Source: Enteropsectra breve (Eukaryota; Microsporidia). From it: a DNA stretch of 28,652 nt. Below the pieces are notes generated by a model. It was not told the DNA's origin, made no database searches, and saw only the letters and a list, made by a program, of their open reading frames with translations. How positions within the stretch are numbered: the stretch's first letter is position 1; each line of letters opens with the position of its first letter. The stretch is from the NCBI GenBank assembly GCA_024243835.1, contig JALPMN010000604.1, positions 1,297 through 29,948 of the forward strand, written 5' to 3'. Positions 8,502 through 17,086 of this stretch are shown here, piece after piece. A program made the translations under genes and the position numbers.

Positions 8502-9146
8502 ATGGTAGTGCAAGGCAAGCAAAAAAATGATTCCCCAAATGAAAAAGATAACCAAAGAGCACGAGAAATTTTGAGCAAAGACAATATTTCTGCGCAGGAG
8601 TATGAAGAGCTGCTGCGGCTATCGGATTCTTCCCTCACAATCATAACTGGCTGCAAAGAAGGTGGCTTTCCGGGAGTTGGGATAATCATGCAGATGATGG
8701 GCCCTGGAAATAGAGAGGATGTGTCAGAATCATCAGACGAAGGTTTTTATTTTTCAGAACAATATGATACTCCTAAAACAGGAAGCAGCACATCATGCGT
8801 GAATGATTCTTGCAGCAGGCCTGTGACAACGAATAGCGTTAAAGACAATAGTCTTAAAAAGCCAAACTTCAGCTTGAAATCTTTGACTAAAATGGTGAAG
8901 AAAAATAAGCTAACCATAAGACAAATATTTGTGTATAGCTATAACCTCTGTGAGGAATCACGTTTTTCACAGCAAAATGCTAACAACAAGATTAAAAGGG
9001 AGTGTGGTGATCTGGGATCTGCATTAATGTCTATATACGAGGTACTGAGATACACTGATTTTTATGAAAAAGTAATGAATAATGATAAAGAAACTATAGT
9101 TGAGTATTTAAGATATGTTTGTAAAATTGAAGACCTGTGCAAATAA
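8502..9146 (+). CDS. SESSDEGF-family protein, copy 2
   Basis: 214 aa, family not recognised. Start ATG 8502 is directly preceded by TTTTGGCCC, a textbook local start signal. The protein matches the gene at 7157 along its length: AREILSKDNISAQEYEELLR, GCKEGGF, the SESSDEGF motif, LTKMVKKNKLTIRQIFVYSY, and NNDKETIVEYLRY near the C-terminus. The linker after SESSDEGF diverges in sequence and length, and an Asn/Lys segment replaces part of the other copy, so the blocks above are probably the constrained parts. Cytoplasmic or nuclear by default, as no targeting signal is seen. Confidence 0.83.
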   Translation: MVVQGKQKNDSPNEKDNQRAREILSKDNISAQEYEELLRLSDSSLTIITGCKEGGFPGVGIIMQMMGPGNREDVSESSDEGFYFSEQYDTPKTGSSTSCVNDSCSRPVTTNSVKDNSLKKPNFSLKSLTKMVKKNKLTIRQIFVYSYNLCEESRFSQQNANNKIKRECGDLGSALMSIYEVLRYTDFYEKVMNNDKETIVEYLRYVCKIEDLCK

Positions 9147-9411
9147 ACTTTCCAAAAATTCAATTCTACAGATATTATAACTAAAGATAATCTAACTACA
9201 GGCAATATCTATTGGGCGCATTTTATAACCCATTGATTTTCATTAAGAGTTAACTATTATCATTAGAATTTTACCCATGGATTTAAATATTTCAGATTAA
9301 GTAATTTTTCCTTGAAAATGATTAAATAAACCCATAAAAGTAAAATATTACTTAATTAAATTTAATTAGAACTGCTCTCATCTTATATTTAGTTCTCAAA
9401 TTATGGCACCA

Positions 9412-10446
9412 CTAAATTATTGTACAACTATCGTACCCAGGTTCATCATCGTAATAAGATTCTCGAGGTAGTATATTCCATAGTCTGTGAGCAACTTCTC
9501 TAGCATCCATTTGCCCTTTTGTATAATCGTAACACTCATACTCCTCAGGTTTGCAAGGACTTCCTTTATACCAGTTGAGTAATTGCTCATGCCAATATTT
9601 CATTTCTTCGGTGATAGTCCCATACGGACCATCCGCCTCTTTGACTTCCTCAATAGTCGCATTGAAAAGTTTGTGGCGCTTGTTTGATCCAAGGACGTCA
9701 AACAGCAAACGGTCAAATAGTTCAATGCTAAGATATTTTTCATCCTTGAAAACACATTTAGCTCTACTTGCGCGTTCATTTTCATTTGGATCATGTAGAC
9801 TTTTCGCGCTAAGCGCACCTGCTCGCCTGGCGCGCAAACGTGTTTTACCGTCAAAAAGCATACGCTCGGCAACTATAAGAGAAATCTTTTCAACTTCGGG
9901 CGCCATACCTTTAAACAGGTGCGCATCCTCCCTTTTAGAACCCCCAAAATACTTCTCGAAAAACCCTTTATCATCATCTTCGTGGTAGTTCGGATTTCTC
10001 TTTTTAGCTTCAGCATCAAGCAAAGCCCTTCTTTCTGACTCTCTCAATGGATTTTTTACCGAAGTGTTGATAATAAGCTCATGCTTCTTATATAAGAGTG
10101 GATCTTTGACTCCAGACAGCCACTCGCTTCCCCGGGAGAAGCCTACAATTTTATCGGGTAATTGGTCGCACTTTTTGTAGAGTATAAGAGCACGTATCAT
10201 CTTGAGCATAACAAAGCCCCTCTTTTTAGGCTCATTGCCTATATGCGCCCACTGATCTTCATAGTAAGGTTCCCGATTCCTGTCATCACGTCTTGGACGT
10301 TCAATGACAAAGTCCATTTGAGGTATATTATCCGAAGAACAACAGTGCAATGGCCCTCCTGCCATTAATGATGAGCTGCCCAACACTCGCTGGATGGCCA
10401 AAATACTCAGAGATACAACCCCTTTCATCTGCATACTCCAGATCAT
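9412..10446 (-). CDS. possible secreted protein of unknown function
   Basis: 344 aa, not recognised. The ATG at 10446 follows AAATCC; in-frame ATGs five and seven codons in (MQMKG) are alternatives. The N-terminus is moderately hydrophobic and signal-peptide-like (MKGVVSLSILAIQRVLGSSS), then two Cys (HCCSSDN). The rest is hydrophilic with no further membrane segment: charged, Arg/Lys/Glu-rich, with acidic patches (YHEDDDKGFFEKYFGG) and an aromatic, Asp-rich C-terminus (ESYYDDEPGYDSC). It lies near two other unrecognised minus-strand genes (11862, 12808) in the least conserved-looking part of the window. Secretion is an inference from the N-terminus alone. Confidence 0.65.
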   Translation of the reverse strand: MIWSMQMKGVVSLSILAIQRVLGSSSLMAGGPLHCCSSDNIPQMDFVIERPRRDDRNREPYYEDQWAHIGNEPKKRGFVMLKMIRALILYKKCDQLPDKIVGFSRGSEWLSGVKDPLLYKKHELIINTSVKNPLRESERRALLDAEAKKRNPNYHEDDDKGFFEKYFGGSKREDAHLFKGMAPEVEKISLIVAERMLFDGKTRLRARRAGALSAKSLHDPNENERASRAKCVFKDEKYLSIELFDRLLFDVLGSNKRHKLFNATIEEVKEADGPYGTITEEMKYWHEQLLNWYKGSPCKPEEYECYDYTKGQMDAREVAHRLWNILPRESYYDDEPGYDSCTII

Positions 10447-11283
10447 GGATTTCTTTTTTTATTTCTTTATATCTGTAAAAATCATTTTTCTTAAAATGAT
10501 CATTTTAGGAAACTCTTTAATTAAAAATTGAAGCCATGTATTAAATGTGTCATGCACTAGCTGTGGCAGTCATTTTTCATTTTATATGCATTGCATGCTC
10601 TCAAGAGAGAGAAATATTCAATTTAAAATTGATTGTATACTTTAATTAAAAAATTTTTTTATTGCAATTTCAGAAGAAAAATGTATACTGCCCCGCAAGT
10701 CACATTGTATAAAATATAAGATTTAAGATGCTGCATGGAGATGTTATTGATAGCTAAGAAATTGCATTCATTTTCAAGAGAATTTTAAAAAGAATCTAAT
10801 GATCTGTACAAGTGAAATTTTGATGTTCTTTTTTATTTAAAATAAAATGATATTAGCCCTACACATTATGCCATCTGATGGTTGATCCATAAGCATAATA
10901 TCAAGAAAAAATAGTATACAAAGCGATTATTCTGTATAGAAGTTTATGTATTTTTATCATTTTTATATGTGATTTATAATTAGAAACTAAGCTAGGTATT
11001 AACACGTATTCATTCTATTAGAAATAGAAGATAATGAAGAATATTATACTGCACTTAATACAAACTTCAATAATTTAAGAGCTAAATCATCGTGTCCTTC
11101 TGATGCTTTCAAGAATGTCAATTTATACCATAAGAGAAATGAATACAAAACATCTATGAAACCATTCATGGCTTAACGTGCAAGTATTGAATATATCCAG
11201 TCAACAGTTCGGCCCCGTTCAAATTAATCTTTCATAAAAGCCGATAGCTACCATGAAGTGAATAATCAAAGAATCAATTGGTT
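10447..11283. other. intergenic, nothing recognised
   Basis: About 840 bp of AT-rich sequence with no ORF above 60 codons, no tRNA-like fold and no clear tandem repeat. Confidence 0.5.
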
Positions 11284-11862
11284 TTATAGTTCCTCTCTGT
11301 TATAGGGGTTTCCTTCGTAGTAATAAGTCTCGCAGTTTTGAGCCTTCGTTGGTTCTCCTTCATAGCAAATGTAAAGTAGCTCAAGCTAGTAATCCTTGCT
11401 ATTGAGTTCTCCAGCAGGAGGACTCAGCAAACAGTCAATGCTGAACCCACCTAAGAAAACCCTGTGATACCCATTGCAATATGTTCCCACAAACGCCAGC
11501 CTTATGAAAAACTTATACCTGACTATTTCACCAGTATCTATATTGTTATTTTTAGCAGTTGTTTCCACACGATTAAATGGCTTCTTTACATAATCAACCT
11601 CTTCTTGTCGGTGAATCGTTACCAACACATCTTCTGGCTCTTCATCAAGCGTGTTACCTAGCAAATATAGTATTCTTAGCCTCATGAATGCAGCTATTCC
11701 ATACAACATAATAATATTCATTGCGGAATAGTTTAAATATTTAAAATCAAATTTTAATAAGTATATTGCTGCCATAATTAAACAAAGAATACACACATTA
11801 AATTTGGTTTTAATAAGTAAGAACAGACAAATATCTAAAACACAGTATATTAGAACTAACAT
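11284..11862 (-). CDS. small multi-helix membrane protein, interrupted by TAG
   Basis: Not recognised. The frame opens at ATG 11862 and meets TAG at 11386-11388 (158 aa). It then stays open for another 33 codons, through CYEGEPTKAQNCETYYYEG, to TAA at 11284-11286. Two to three hydrophobic segments fill residues 1 to ~70 (LIYCVLDICLFLLI, CILCLIMAAIYLL, AMNIIMLYGIAAF), followed by a polar domain with several Cys. The ATG lacks a close CCC/GGG triplet, so expression is less certain than for its neighbours. The downstream peptide has a coding-like composition, so the TAG may be a recent nonsense change or may simply be the real end. A decayed frame at 26401-26742 has a similar helix-then-charged-tail plan. 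Confidence 0.5.
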
Positions 11863-12037
11863 TTATTCTGCCTTTCAATAATCTACAGCAACAGCTTTTA
11901 ACATTCATTTAATTCTGTGTGTATTCAATAGTGCTAGACATTTAAGCTTATAATATGTTTAATACTGTCATTACCTAATGCATAATAAATATTTTATACT
12001 ATAAAATATAAATCTATTATGATGCAGATATTATGAT

Positions 12038-12808
12038 TTATTTGCTTGTCCTAATCATCTGCAGCTCCATGCTTAGTGCCTCCGTAATTGTCATAAATTC
12101 CCTCACAATTTTCATTACATTTGCATCCAGATTATCCGTCTCTATTAGGAAGTCTAATAGCTCTTGCTGGCTGTCCTTGCCGAATAGTAGCGATGTTTCT
12201 GTGAGAATCAAATGCAATGCTTCATCAAAGGCCCTAAGATTATTTGCCAGACACCCGCATATTTCTTTGGCTGTCATATTTCTCATTGGATTCGTATGTA
12301 TACTCGCATTTATCACCTTTGTTTGGTTTAATACGCTTATCACCTTCCTGCATACTGAGAGCATTCCTGAAATGCCGTCCAGCCAGTTAAGGGTTTTGTT
12401 GACATTTAAAATTCCTAGCGCCCTAATTTTCACTAAGACTTTTCTATACGAGCCTTTAAAAAGTGCGATTGGATCAGGAATCTCTTCGTATAGCTCACCC
12501 AGTTGCTCAGGATACCTATCGCGCATGTTGGCGAGAATAATTTTGGTTTTGTCATCCACCTTGCCACAGAGCAGCCTGTATCTTTCATCCAAGCTGTTTG
12601 ATGCATTGCTATCCGTAAATAGTTTCAGTTTATCATCCAAGCTTTTATTCCCATATTTCTCTTTAAACATTTCTTCTGTAATGGCACTCACCCTTCCTGC
12701 TTCTTGATACGATTCTAGCTCGTTCAGATATCCCTTATAGGCGGCTTCTCCTTGCGTAGTTGCATTTGCCCATTTAATCAAATTTTGCACCAGCAAGCAG
12801 CCAATCAT
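12038..12808 (-). CDS. helical protein of unknown function
   Basis: 256 aa, not recognised. The ATG at 12808 follows AATCC, closely resembling the context of the gene at 10446 (both read AATCCATGAT). The sequence is almost entirely amphipathic helix: repeated Leu/Ile-rich segments with Lys, Glu and Asp (for example YEEIPDPIALFKGSYRKVLV and FDEALHLILTETSLLFG). The short N-terminal stretch MIGCLLVQNLIKWANA is mildly hydrophobic but too weak to call a signal peptide. No metal-binding or catalytic motif is visible. An antisense open frame (12033-12707) covers the same DNA and is its shadow. Confidence 0.65.
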   Translation of the reverse strand: MIGCLLVQNLIKWANATTQGEAAYKGYLNELESYQEAGRVSAITEEMFKEKYGNKSLDDKLKLFTDSNASNSLDERYRLLCGKVDDKTKIILANMRDRYPEQLGELYEEIPDPIALFKGSYRKVLVKIRALGILNVNKTLNWLDGISGMLSVCRKVISVLNQTKVINASIHTNPMRNMTAKEICGCLANNLRAFDEALHLILTETSLLFGKDSQQELLDFLIETDNLDANVMKIVREFMTITEALSMELQMIRTSK

Positions 12809-12842
12809 GGATTAATTTTTTTACAACGAATAAATTTATAGC

Positions 12843-12990
12843 ATTTAAAAAAATTATCATATAAAAACTATACAAAAGTATCATATATAAAACTACAAAA
12901 CTATTAAAAAACTGTCATATAAATACTAAAACTATCATATTATAAACTAAAAAACTATTAAAAAAACTATCATAACATAAACTATCATAA
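12843..12990 (-). repeat. degenerate AT-rich repeat
   Basis: Imperfect iterations around AAAACTATCATAT and AAAAAACTATTAAAAAA recur through this stretch between the 3' end of MCM7 and the start of the gene at 12808. Period is irregular (roughly 13-30 bp). Confidence 0.5.
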
Positions 12991-13003
12991 TATACTTCAT
13001 TCA

Positions 13004-15172
13004 TCAATCAAACAGCATCAGCTCCTCATTGTTCCGCAGCCACACTCCCGAGGCCCCGAACTCAAAAATAACATCCTCCACCGCACTGCGCTCGTACGGA
13101 CAGCTCTCCCAGATTCTCTCCATTTTAACCACACGGTTTCCATTTGACTCCTCCGCCAGCCCAACAATGTAGTTGTAAATCGCATGCTTTGCATTTTCCA
13201 CACTTTTCTTTGTGTTCTTTGGCACCTTCATGAGCTCCACCAGGTTAATCGCCTCCTCGGCATCTGCCCTGTCCACCTTTGTGCTGAGCCTGAGCCGTGC
13301 ATGTGCCATGCTCAGACGGATCATCGCGAGCAGCCCCCTGGGTGTTGCGCCCTCCTTCCTGAGATTCAAATAGGCATCAACGAGGATTGAGCGCACCTCT
13401 GGCGATAGCACTGGGTCAATAGCCTTTGCTCTCCTCAGGTGTTCCCTGAGCTCTTCGTAGCTGTAAGTACCATTATTATTACTATCAATATTATCATTAA
13501 TACTATTTTCATTAATACCATTATTAATATCATTTTCATTAATATCACCATTTCTATCACTCACATGCATCCCGGTGATGTGCTCAGCCATCGCAATGTC
13601 ATAGTCCTCATTCGCATCGTCCCGCAGGATGCACAGCACATCGAATCTGCTCAGCAGCGATGCAGGCAGCCCCACATTCTGCTCCAGGCTGCGCCCCGCA
13701 TCGTAGCGCCCCTTCACCGGATTGGCAGCAGCGAGAATGGAGCACCGGGCATTCAGAGTGGTGTTGATTCCCGCCTTGGAAATAGAAACGGTCTGCTGCT
13801 CCATCACCTCATGGATCCCAATCCTGTCGCTCTCGTTCATTTTGTCCAGCTCATCGATGCAGCAGATTCCCCCGTCTGAAAGAACAAGCGCCCCGCCCTC
13901 CAAAACAACCTCTCTGGTCACTGGGTCTTTGTTCACCGATGCTGTGAGACCAACACCCGAAGATCCACGGCCGGTCGTGTAGACCCCACGCTCCGCCAGA
14001 CGCACCGCTGTTTTGAGCAGCTGGCTCTTTGCGATTCCTGGGTCTCCCATCAGCAGCACGTTGATGTCTCCCCTGACTCTCATTCCGTCTGCCTTTTTGA
14101 GCACCGGCGATCCCACGAGCATGAGGAGCAGTATCTTCTTTACGTCTTTCATTCCGAATATTTCTGGTGCGAAGCTCTCGATCATTTTCTCAATAATAAT
14201 TTCATTATTTATATCATTATTAATATCTAAAGTTTTTATATCATTTATATTACTTATATTTAAAGTATTAGATTTGTTCCGGGAACACATGTAGAAATAC
14301 GTGTCGTTAAGAAGCCCAGCCTTAAGCTTCTTAATCCCATAGTACGGCCGAGGAAGAAATATCCCGGAAAGAGAAACGAACTCACCTGGACGCATCATGT
14401 CCGTGTTGGTTGCATAGCACTCAACACTGAGCGTACGGGGAATAGAGCCCTGAGGAACATCAGAAGTCAGTTCCTGCAGCTGCACAGCCTGGAACTTGAG
14501 GAAACGAGAGCCCCGCGAGAGCAGCGTGAGTGTCCCACGCACATTTCGTATCCGGCACTTCTCAGAGCCACACTCCTCCAGAAGATCAAACGCATCACCA
14601 GCCACCTGCTGGTACGTCTCGGTCCCACAGCTCTCGCAGATGTACGTGGCAACACGCGCCGAGGGCTTCACAACAGAAACCTTCGTCACAATCCCACGCA
14701 CAGACATGAAAGAGCCAATATTCTCAGCACGCACAGTGCGGATGGCGCGTGGCTCACAAAGCGCCGAGGGCGGGGTGAAGAACACCGTGTAGTTCCGCAG
14801 AAGAAACGAGGGAAAGACATCTGTGATCTTCTTGTCCGGATAGCGCTCCTTGAACTTGGAGACACGGTGGTAGAAAAAAACATCCATATTCTCACACTCG
14901 CCCTCATTGTAAATTATCTCATCAATGGCAGTAGAGAAGAGCTTGAGATACGACTGGGCATTCGCAAGGATGCGCTGAAGAAGATTAGAATCATCATAAA
15001 GCGCTATGTCATCAAGATCAATTGTTATGGACTCGCCCATCGTGCGTATGCGCTCGAGATACTTGAACTCTCCATCCTCCTGGAAGAAAAGCAAAAACTT
15101 TTTGGTCTTGTCCTTGTCATCCTCAAAATTTATTTTCGTGTCTATTTTTTTTAGGTCTGTTATTTTCTGCAT
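13004..15172 (-). CDS. MCM7, replicative helicase subunit
   Basis: 722 aa, a normal MCM7 length. As part of the MCM2-7 hexamer this ATPase unwinds DNA at replication forks in the nucleus. Visible elements: N-terminal OB region with a C4 zinc finger (C179-x2-C182, C201-x4-C206); Walker A GDPGIAKS (376-383); Walker B CCIDELD (438-443 region); and the arginine finger SRFD near 508-511. The zinc-finger surroundings, the phrase SISKAGINTTLNARCSILAAANP and the GRY...RSLEQN...LPASLLSRFD block mark MCM7 rather than other MCMs. The start is directly preceded by CCC with AATTTTGCAAAATTTTTAG just upstream. Two Asn/Asp/Ile-rich low-complexity inserts (about residues 300-323 and 539-568) are AT-rich islands in an otherwise GC-rich gene; they lie outside the catalytic motifs. 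Confidence 0.96.
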   Translation of the reverse strand: MQKITDLKKIDTKINFEDDKDKTKKFLLFFQEDGEFKYLERIRTMGESITIDLDDIALYDDSNLLQRILANAQSYLKLFSTAIDEIIYNEGECENMDVFFYHRVSKFKERYPDKKITDVFPSFLLRNYTVFFTPPSALCEPRAIRTVRAENIGSFMSVRGIVTKVSVVKPSARVATYICESCGTETYQQVAGDAFDLLEECGSEKCRIRNVRGTLTLLSRGSRFLKFQAVQLQELTSDVPQGSIPRTLSVECYATNTDMMRPGEFVSLSGIFLPRPYYGIKKLKAGLLNDTYFYMCSRNKSNTLNISNINDIKTLDINNDINNEIIIEKMIESFAPEIFGMKDVKKILLLMLVGSPVLKKADGMRVRGDINVLLMGDPGIAKSQLLKTAVRLAERGVYTTGRGSSGVGLTASVNKDPVTREVVLEGGALVLSDGGICCIDELDKMNESDRIGIHEVMEQQTVSISKAGINTTLNARCSILAAANPVKGRYDAGRSLEQNVGLPASLLSRFDVLCILRDDANEDYDIAMAEHITGMHVSDRNGDINENDINNGINENSINDNIDSNNNGTYSYEELREHLRRAKAIDPVLSPEVRSILVDAYLNLRKEGATPRGLLAMIRLSMAHARLRLSTKVDRADAEEAINLVELMKVPKNTKKSVENAKHAIYNYIVGLAEESNGNRVVKMERIWESCPYERSAVEDVIFEFGASGVWLRNNEELMLFD

Positions 15173-15193
15173 GGGCTAAAAATTTTGCAAAAT
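15173..15193 (-). promoter_or_regulatory. MCM7 start signal and A/T box
   Basis: On the minus strand, ATTTTGCAAAATTTTTAG precedes CCC and then the MCM7 ATG. It matches the AAATTTT-like plus CCC arrangement known near microsporidian starts. Confidence 0.7.
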
Positions 15194-15235
15194 AAAATTC
15201 ACAGTTTCATACTTTAAGAAGTGCATTTCAATTAT

Positions 15236-15338
15236 ACATACATTACTCAGATTATTTAAACACATTCTTTACATACATTACTAGATTGTTTAAACACATT
15301 CTTTACATACATTACTAGATTGTTTAAACACATTCTTT
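15236..15338 (+). repeat. 34-bp tandem repeat, 3 copies
   Basis: Copies at 15236-15270 (35 bp, one extra base), 15271-15304 and 15305-15338, of unit ACATACATTACTAGATTGTTTAAACACATTCTTT. The latter two are identical. They lie in the spacer upstream of MCM7 and downstream of eIF5A. Confidence 0.92.
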
Positions 15339-15574
15339 TTGGTGGCATAAGGAATATAACTGTAATGGATTGAAATGGAAAGATATTTTATAGATTCTCT
15401 CGTAACAAGTAATAATAACAGACATAAACAATTGATATAGTGATGATATAGTGGTATAGTTTTATAACAGGAATAAACTATTGATACATACTACGTATCT
15501 GAAATATATAAGTTACTAAATTACTAACGCTATAAACAGATATAAATATCGTGAATATAAACTATTTTATTGAT

Positions 15575-16084
15575 TTAAGGACAGTAATCTGCAATTCCAT
15601 TTCTGGGCAAGTCATCCACCCCAATATAAACGAACTCCCAGAAAACAAGTGTGCCCTTCTCATCACCCATGTCGGTGTACTTGATGCAAAGCACATTGCC
15701 ATTGCTGTCGGTGTACTTCTCACCAACTGCCTTGATGGCCTCCTTAAAGCGCTCCTGATCTGCAAACTTTCCAACATGCAGAGACTCCTCTACCACCTGG
15801 TTGGTGATTATCTCAGTCTCATTCAAACTGTAAACGACCTTGTGAATGTAATCAAAATCATCTACCTGATGAAGTCTCTCATCGGTATCTTTAAATGTGC
15901 AGGAAATGGTCTTGTTGTTGACAATATTCTTGGCAGTGATGATGTTCTTTGCAGCTCCGTGCTTTCCGGGCTTGCTGACAGAGATGCTCACAATCTTTGC
16001 AAAAGATGCTGCCTCTCCTGGCACCATGTAGGTATCACCTGTCTTGAGTTCTCTTCCGTTTACCAAACTGGTTCGAATAGCCAT
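15575..16084 (-). CDS. eIF5A, hypusinated translation factor
   Basis: 169 aa, close to the family's usual ~160. eIF5A binds the ribosome E site and helps stalled peptide bonds (such as polyproline) form, and helps termination. The N-terminal SH3-like domain carries the hypusine loop SKPGKHGAAK; Lys41 is the expected deoxyhypusine/hypusine site. The common form has Thr before the Gly and His after GKHG, so Pro39 and Ala44 are substitutions. A C-terminal OB-like domain follows (from about residue 80, IHKVVYSLNETEI onward). The start is directly preceded by CCC, with a near-perfect AAAATTTTGCAAAATTTTTA box, consistent with high expression. An antisense open frame over the same region is a shadow. 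Confidence 0.93.
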   Translation of the reverse strand: MAIRTSLVNGRELKTGDTYMVPGEAASFAKIVSISVSKPGKHGAAKNIITAKNIVNNKTISCTFKDTDERLHQVDDFDYIHKVVYSLNETEIITNQVVEESLHVGKFADQERFKEAIKAVGEKYTDSNGNVLCIKYTDMGDEKGTLVFWEFVYIGVDDLPRNGIADYCP

Positions 16085-16109
16085 GGGCGTAAAAATTTTG
16101 CAAAATTTT
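16085..16109 (-). promoter_or_regulatory. eIF5A start signal and AAATTT-like box
   Basis: Minus-strand order: AAAATTTTGCAAAATTTTT, then ACG, then CCC and the ATG. This is the cleanest instance in the window of the two-part signal, a palindromic TTTTGCAAAA core followed by CCC at the start codon. Confidence 0.75.
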
Positions 16110-16252
16110 AAACGCTCGTCTATTAGGAACAGAAAATAAAGATAATTAGTTTAATGTTATGAGATGTTAATTAACTATGGAAATATAGTTTAATTTTTAT
16201 AAGAAGTGTAACATTACTCTTGTAAGAAATATTTGTTGTCTTAAAAATCAAT

Positions 16253-16453
16253 GTGAATTATCCTCTACGTGAATTATCCTCTACGTGAATTATCCTCTAT
16301 GTGAATTATCCTCTATGTGAATTATCCTCTATGTGAATTATCCTCTATGTGAATTATCTTCTACGTGAATTATCCTCTATGTGAATTATCCTCTATGTGA
16401 ATTATCCTCTATGTGAATTATCCTCTACGTGAATTATCCTCTATGTGAATTAT
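16253..16453 (+). repeat. 16-bp minisatellite, 12 copies plus partial
   Basis: Unit GTGAATTATCCTCTAY repeats in exact 16-bp register from 16253 to 16444, then a partial copy to 16453. The only variation seen is C/T at the last base and one C-to-T within copy 7. It sits between eIF5A and the glutaredoxin, upstream of both the eIF5A start box and its ATG. Confidence 0.97.
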
Positions 16454-16541
16454 ACTTAATGATAGATAAAATACAGTTTATATGATGCTTTTAGTTCAAT
16501 AAACAGAAAAGATAAAAAATAACTGTAGAAACACATCTTTT

Positions 16542-16819
16542 TTACTTATTACCGGCACTGAACTTCTCTGCAAGCTTGTCATACGGCCCTATAAACTCGC
16601 CATCGAGAATTATAATGGGAAAGGACTGGTGGTTGTGCTCCTGCATGGACCACAAGAGGAGCTCTGATTTCTCTTCATCAGACAGCTCCTCTAGCTGCAC
16701 CTTCTTGAATTCTATTTTTTGCTCACTCAATAGGTTCTCGGCCTGGGTGCAGAAGGGGCATGTGCGCTTGGTAAATACAACAGTTTTGTATTTGGAAATC
16801 AGGTCGTCATAAAGGTCAT
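16542..16819 (-). CDS. glutaredoxin with a frame break at its start
   Basis: Dithiol glutaredoxin, about 92 residues. It would reduce protein disulphides and glutathione adducts. The reading frame ending at 16542 gives strand KTVVFTKRTCPFC with the CPFC active site, then a helix, the cis-Pro segment QSFPIIILDGEFIGP (usual TVP...GG replaced by SFP...GP) and a C-terminal helix. That frame has no ATG in the right place. The only ATG with a start signal (GGGCA just upstream, at 16819-16817) is in another frame and would stop after a few codons. One missing base a few nucleotides after this ATG would explain it, since it would restore an N-terminus of the same length as the glutaredoxin at 24037. 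Sequencing error, recent mutation or a non-ATG start remain open. Confidence 0.75.
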
Positions 16820-17013
16820 TGCCCTTTCTGTCACTCTGAATATATTTTGTAACGGACCAATGAGAAAAAAGAACATCGTATCAGAATATGTGCGGAGAAA
16901 TAAAATAAGTGTCAAAGTCATGTGAATAAAATATGCACTGCAAAGAATATAAATGACTTAGATTTGTTTTAGCAAAGAAAATGCATTATAAAAGTTGTTT
17001 TTAATTTAAAAAA

Positions 17014-17086
17014 TGGAGCTGACAAGACTCGAACTCATGACCTTCTACATGCAAAGCAGACGCTCTACCAACTGAGCTACAACCCC
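17014..17086 (-). tRNA. tRNA-Ala (anticodon TGC)
   Basis: 73-nt cloverleaf without intron. Acceptor GGGGTTG pairs with CAGCTCC (one G-T, one T-G), D arm GCTC...GAGC, anticodon stem TCTGC/GTAGA with loop TTTGCAT giving TGC, five-base variable loop, T loop TTCGAGT, discriminator A. A TTTTTT run follows at the 3' side, a pol III terminator. Internal A and B boxes are intact (AGCTCAGTTGG and GAGTTCGAGTC-like). Confidence 0.95.

Noticed and set aside
12033..12707. 224-codon plus-strand frame opposite the helical protein gene
   Set aside because: Hydrophobic Ser/Leu-rich translation typical of an antisense shadow; the minus-strand frame is longer and has an AATCC start context like its neighbour.
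13438..14280. AT-rich stretches in MCM7 as introns
   Set aside because: They remain in frame, lack GTAAG-type 5' ends in a sensible place, and translate to typical low-complexity loops.
15551..16111. 186-codon plus-strand frame opposite eIF5A
   Set aside because: It is the antisense shadow of a clearly recognised gene and has no start signal.
16253..16453. Possible CRISPR array
   Set aside because: The units are directly adjacent 16-bp repeats with no spacers, in a eukaryotic context; it is a minisatellite.
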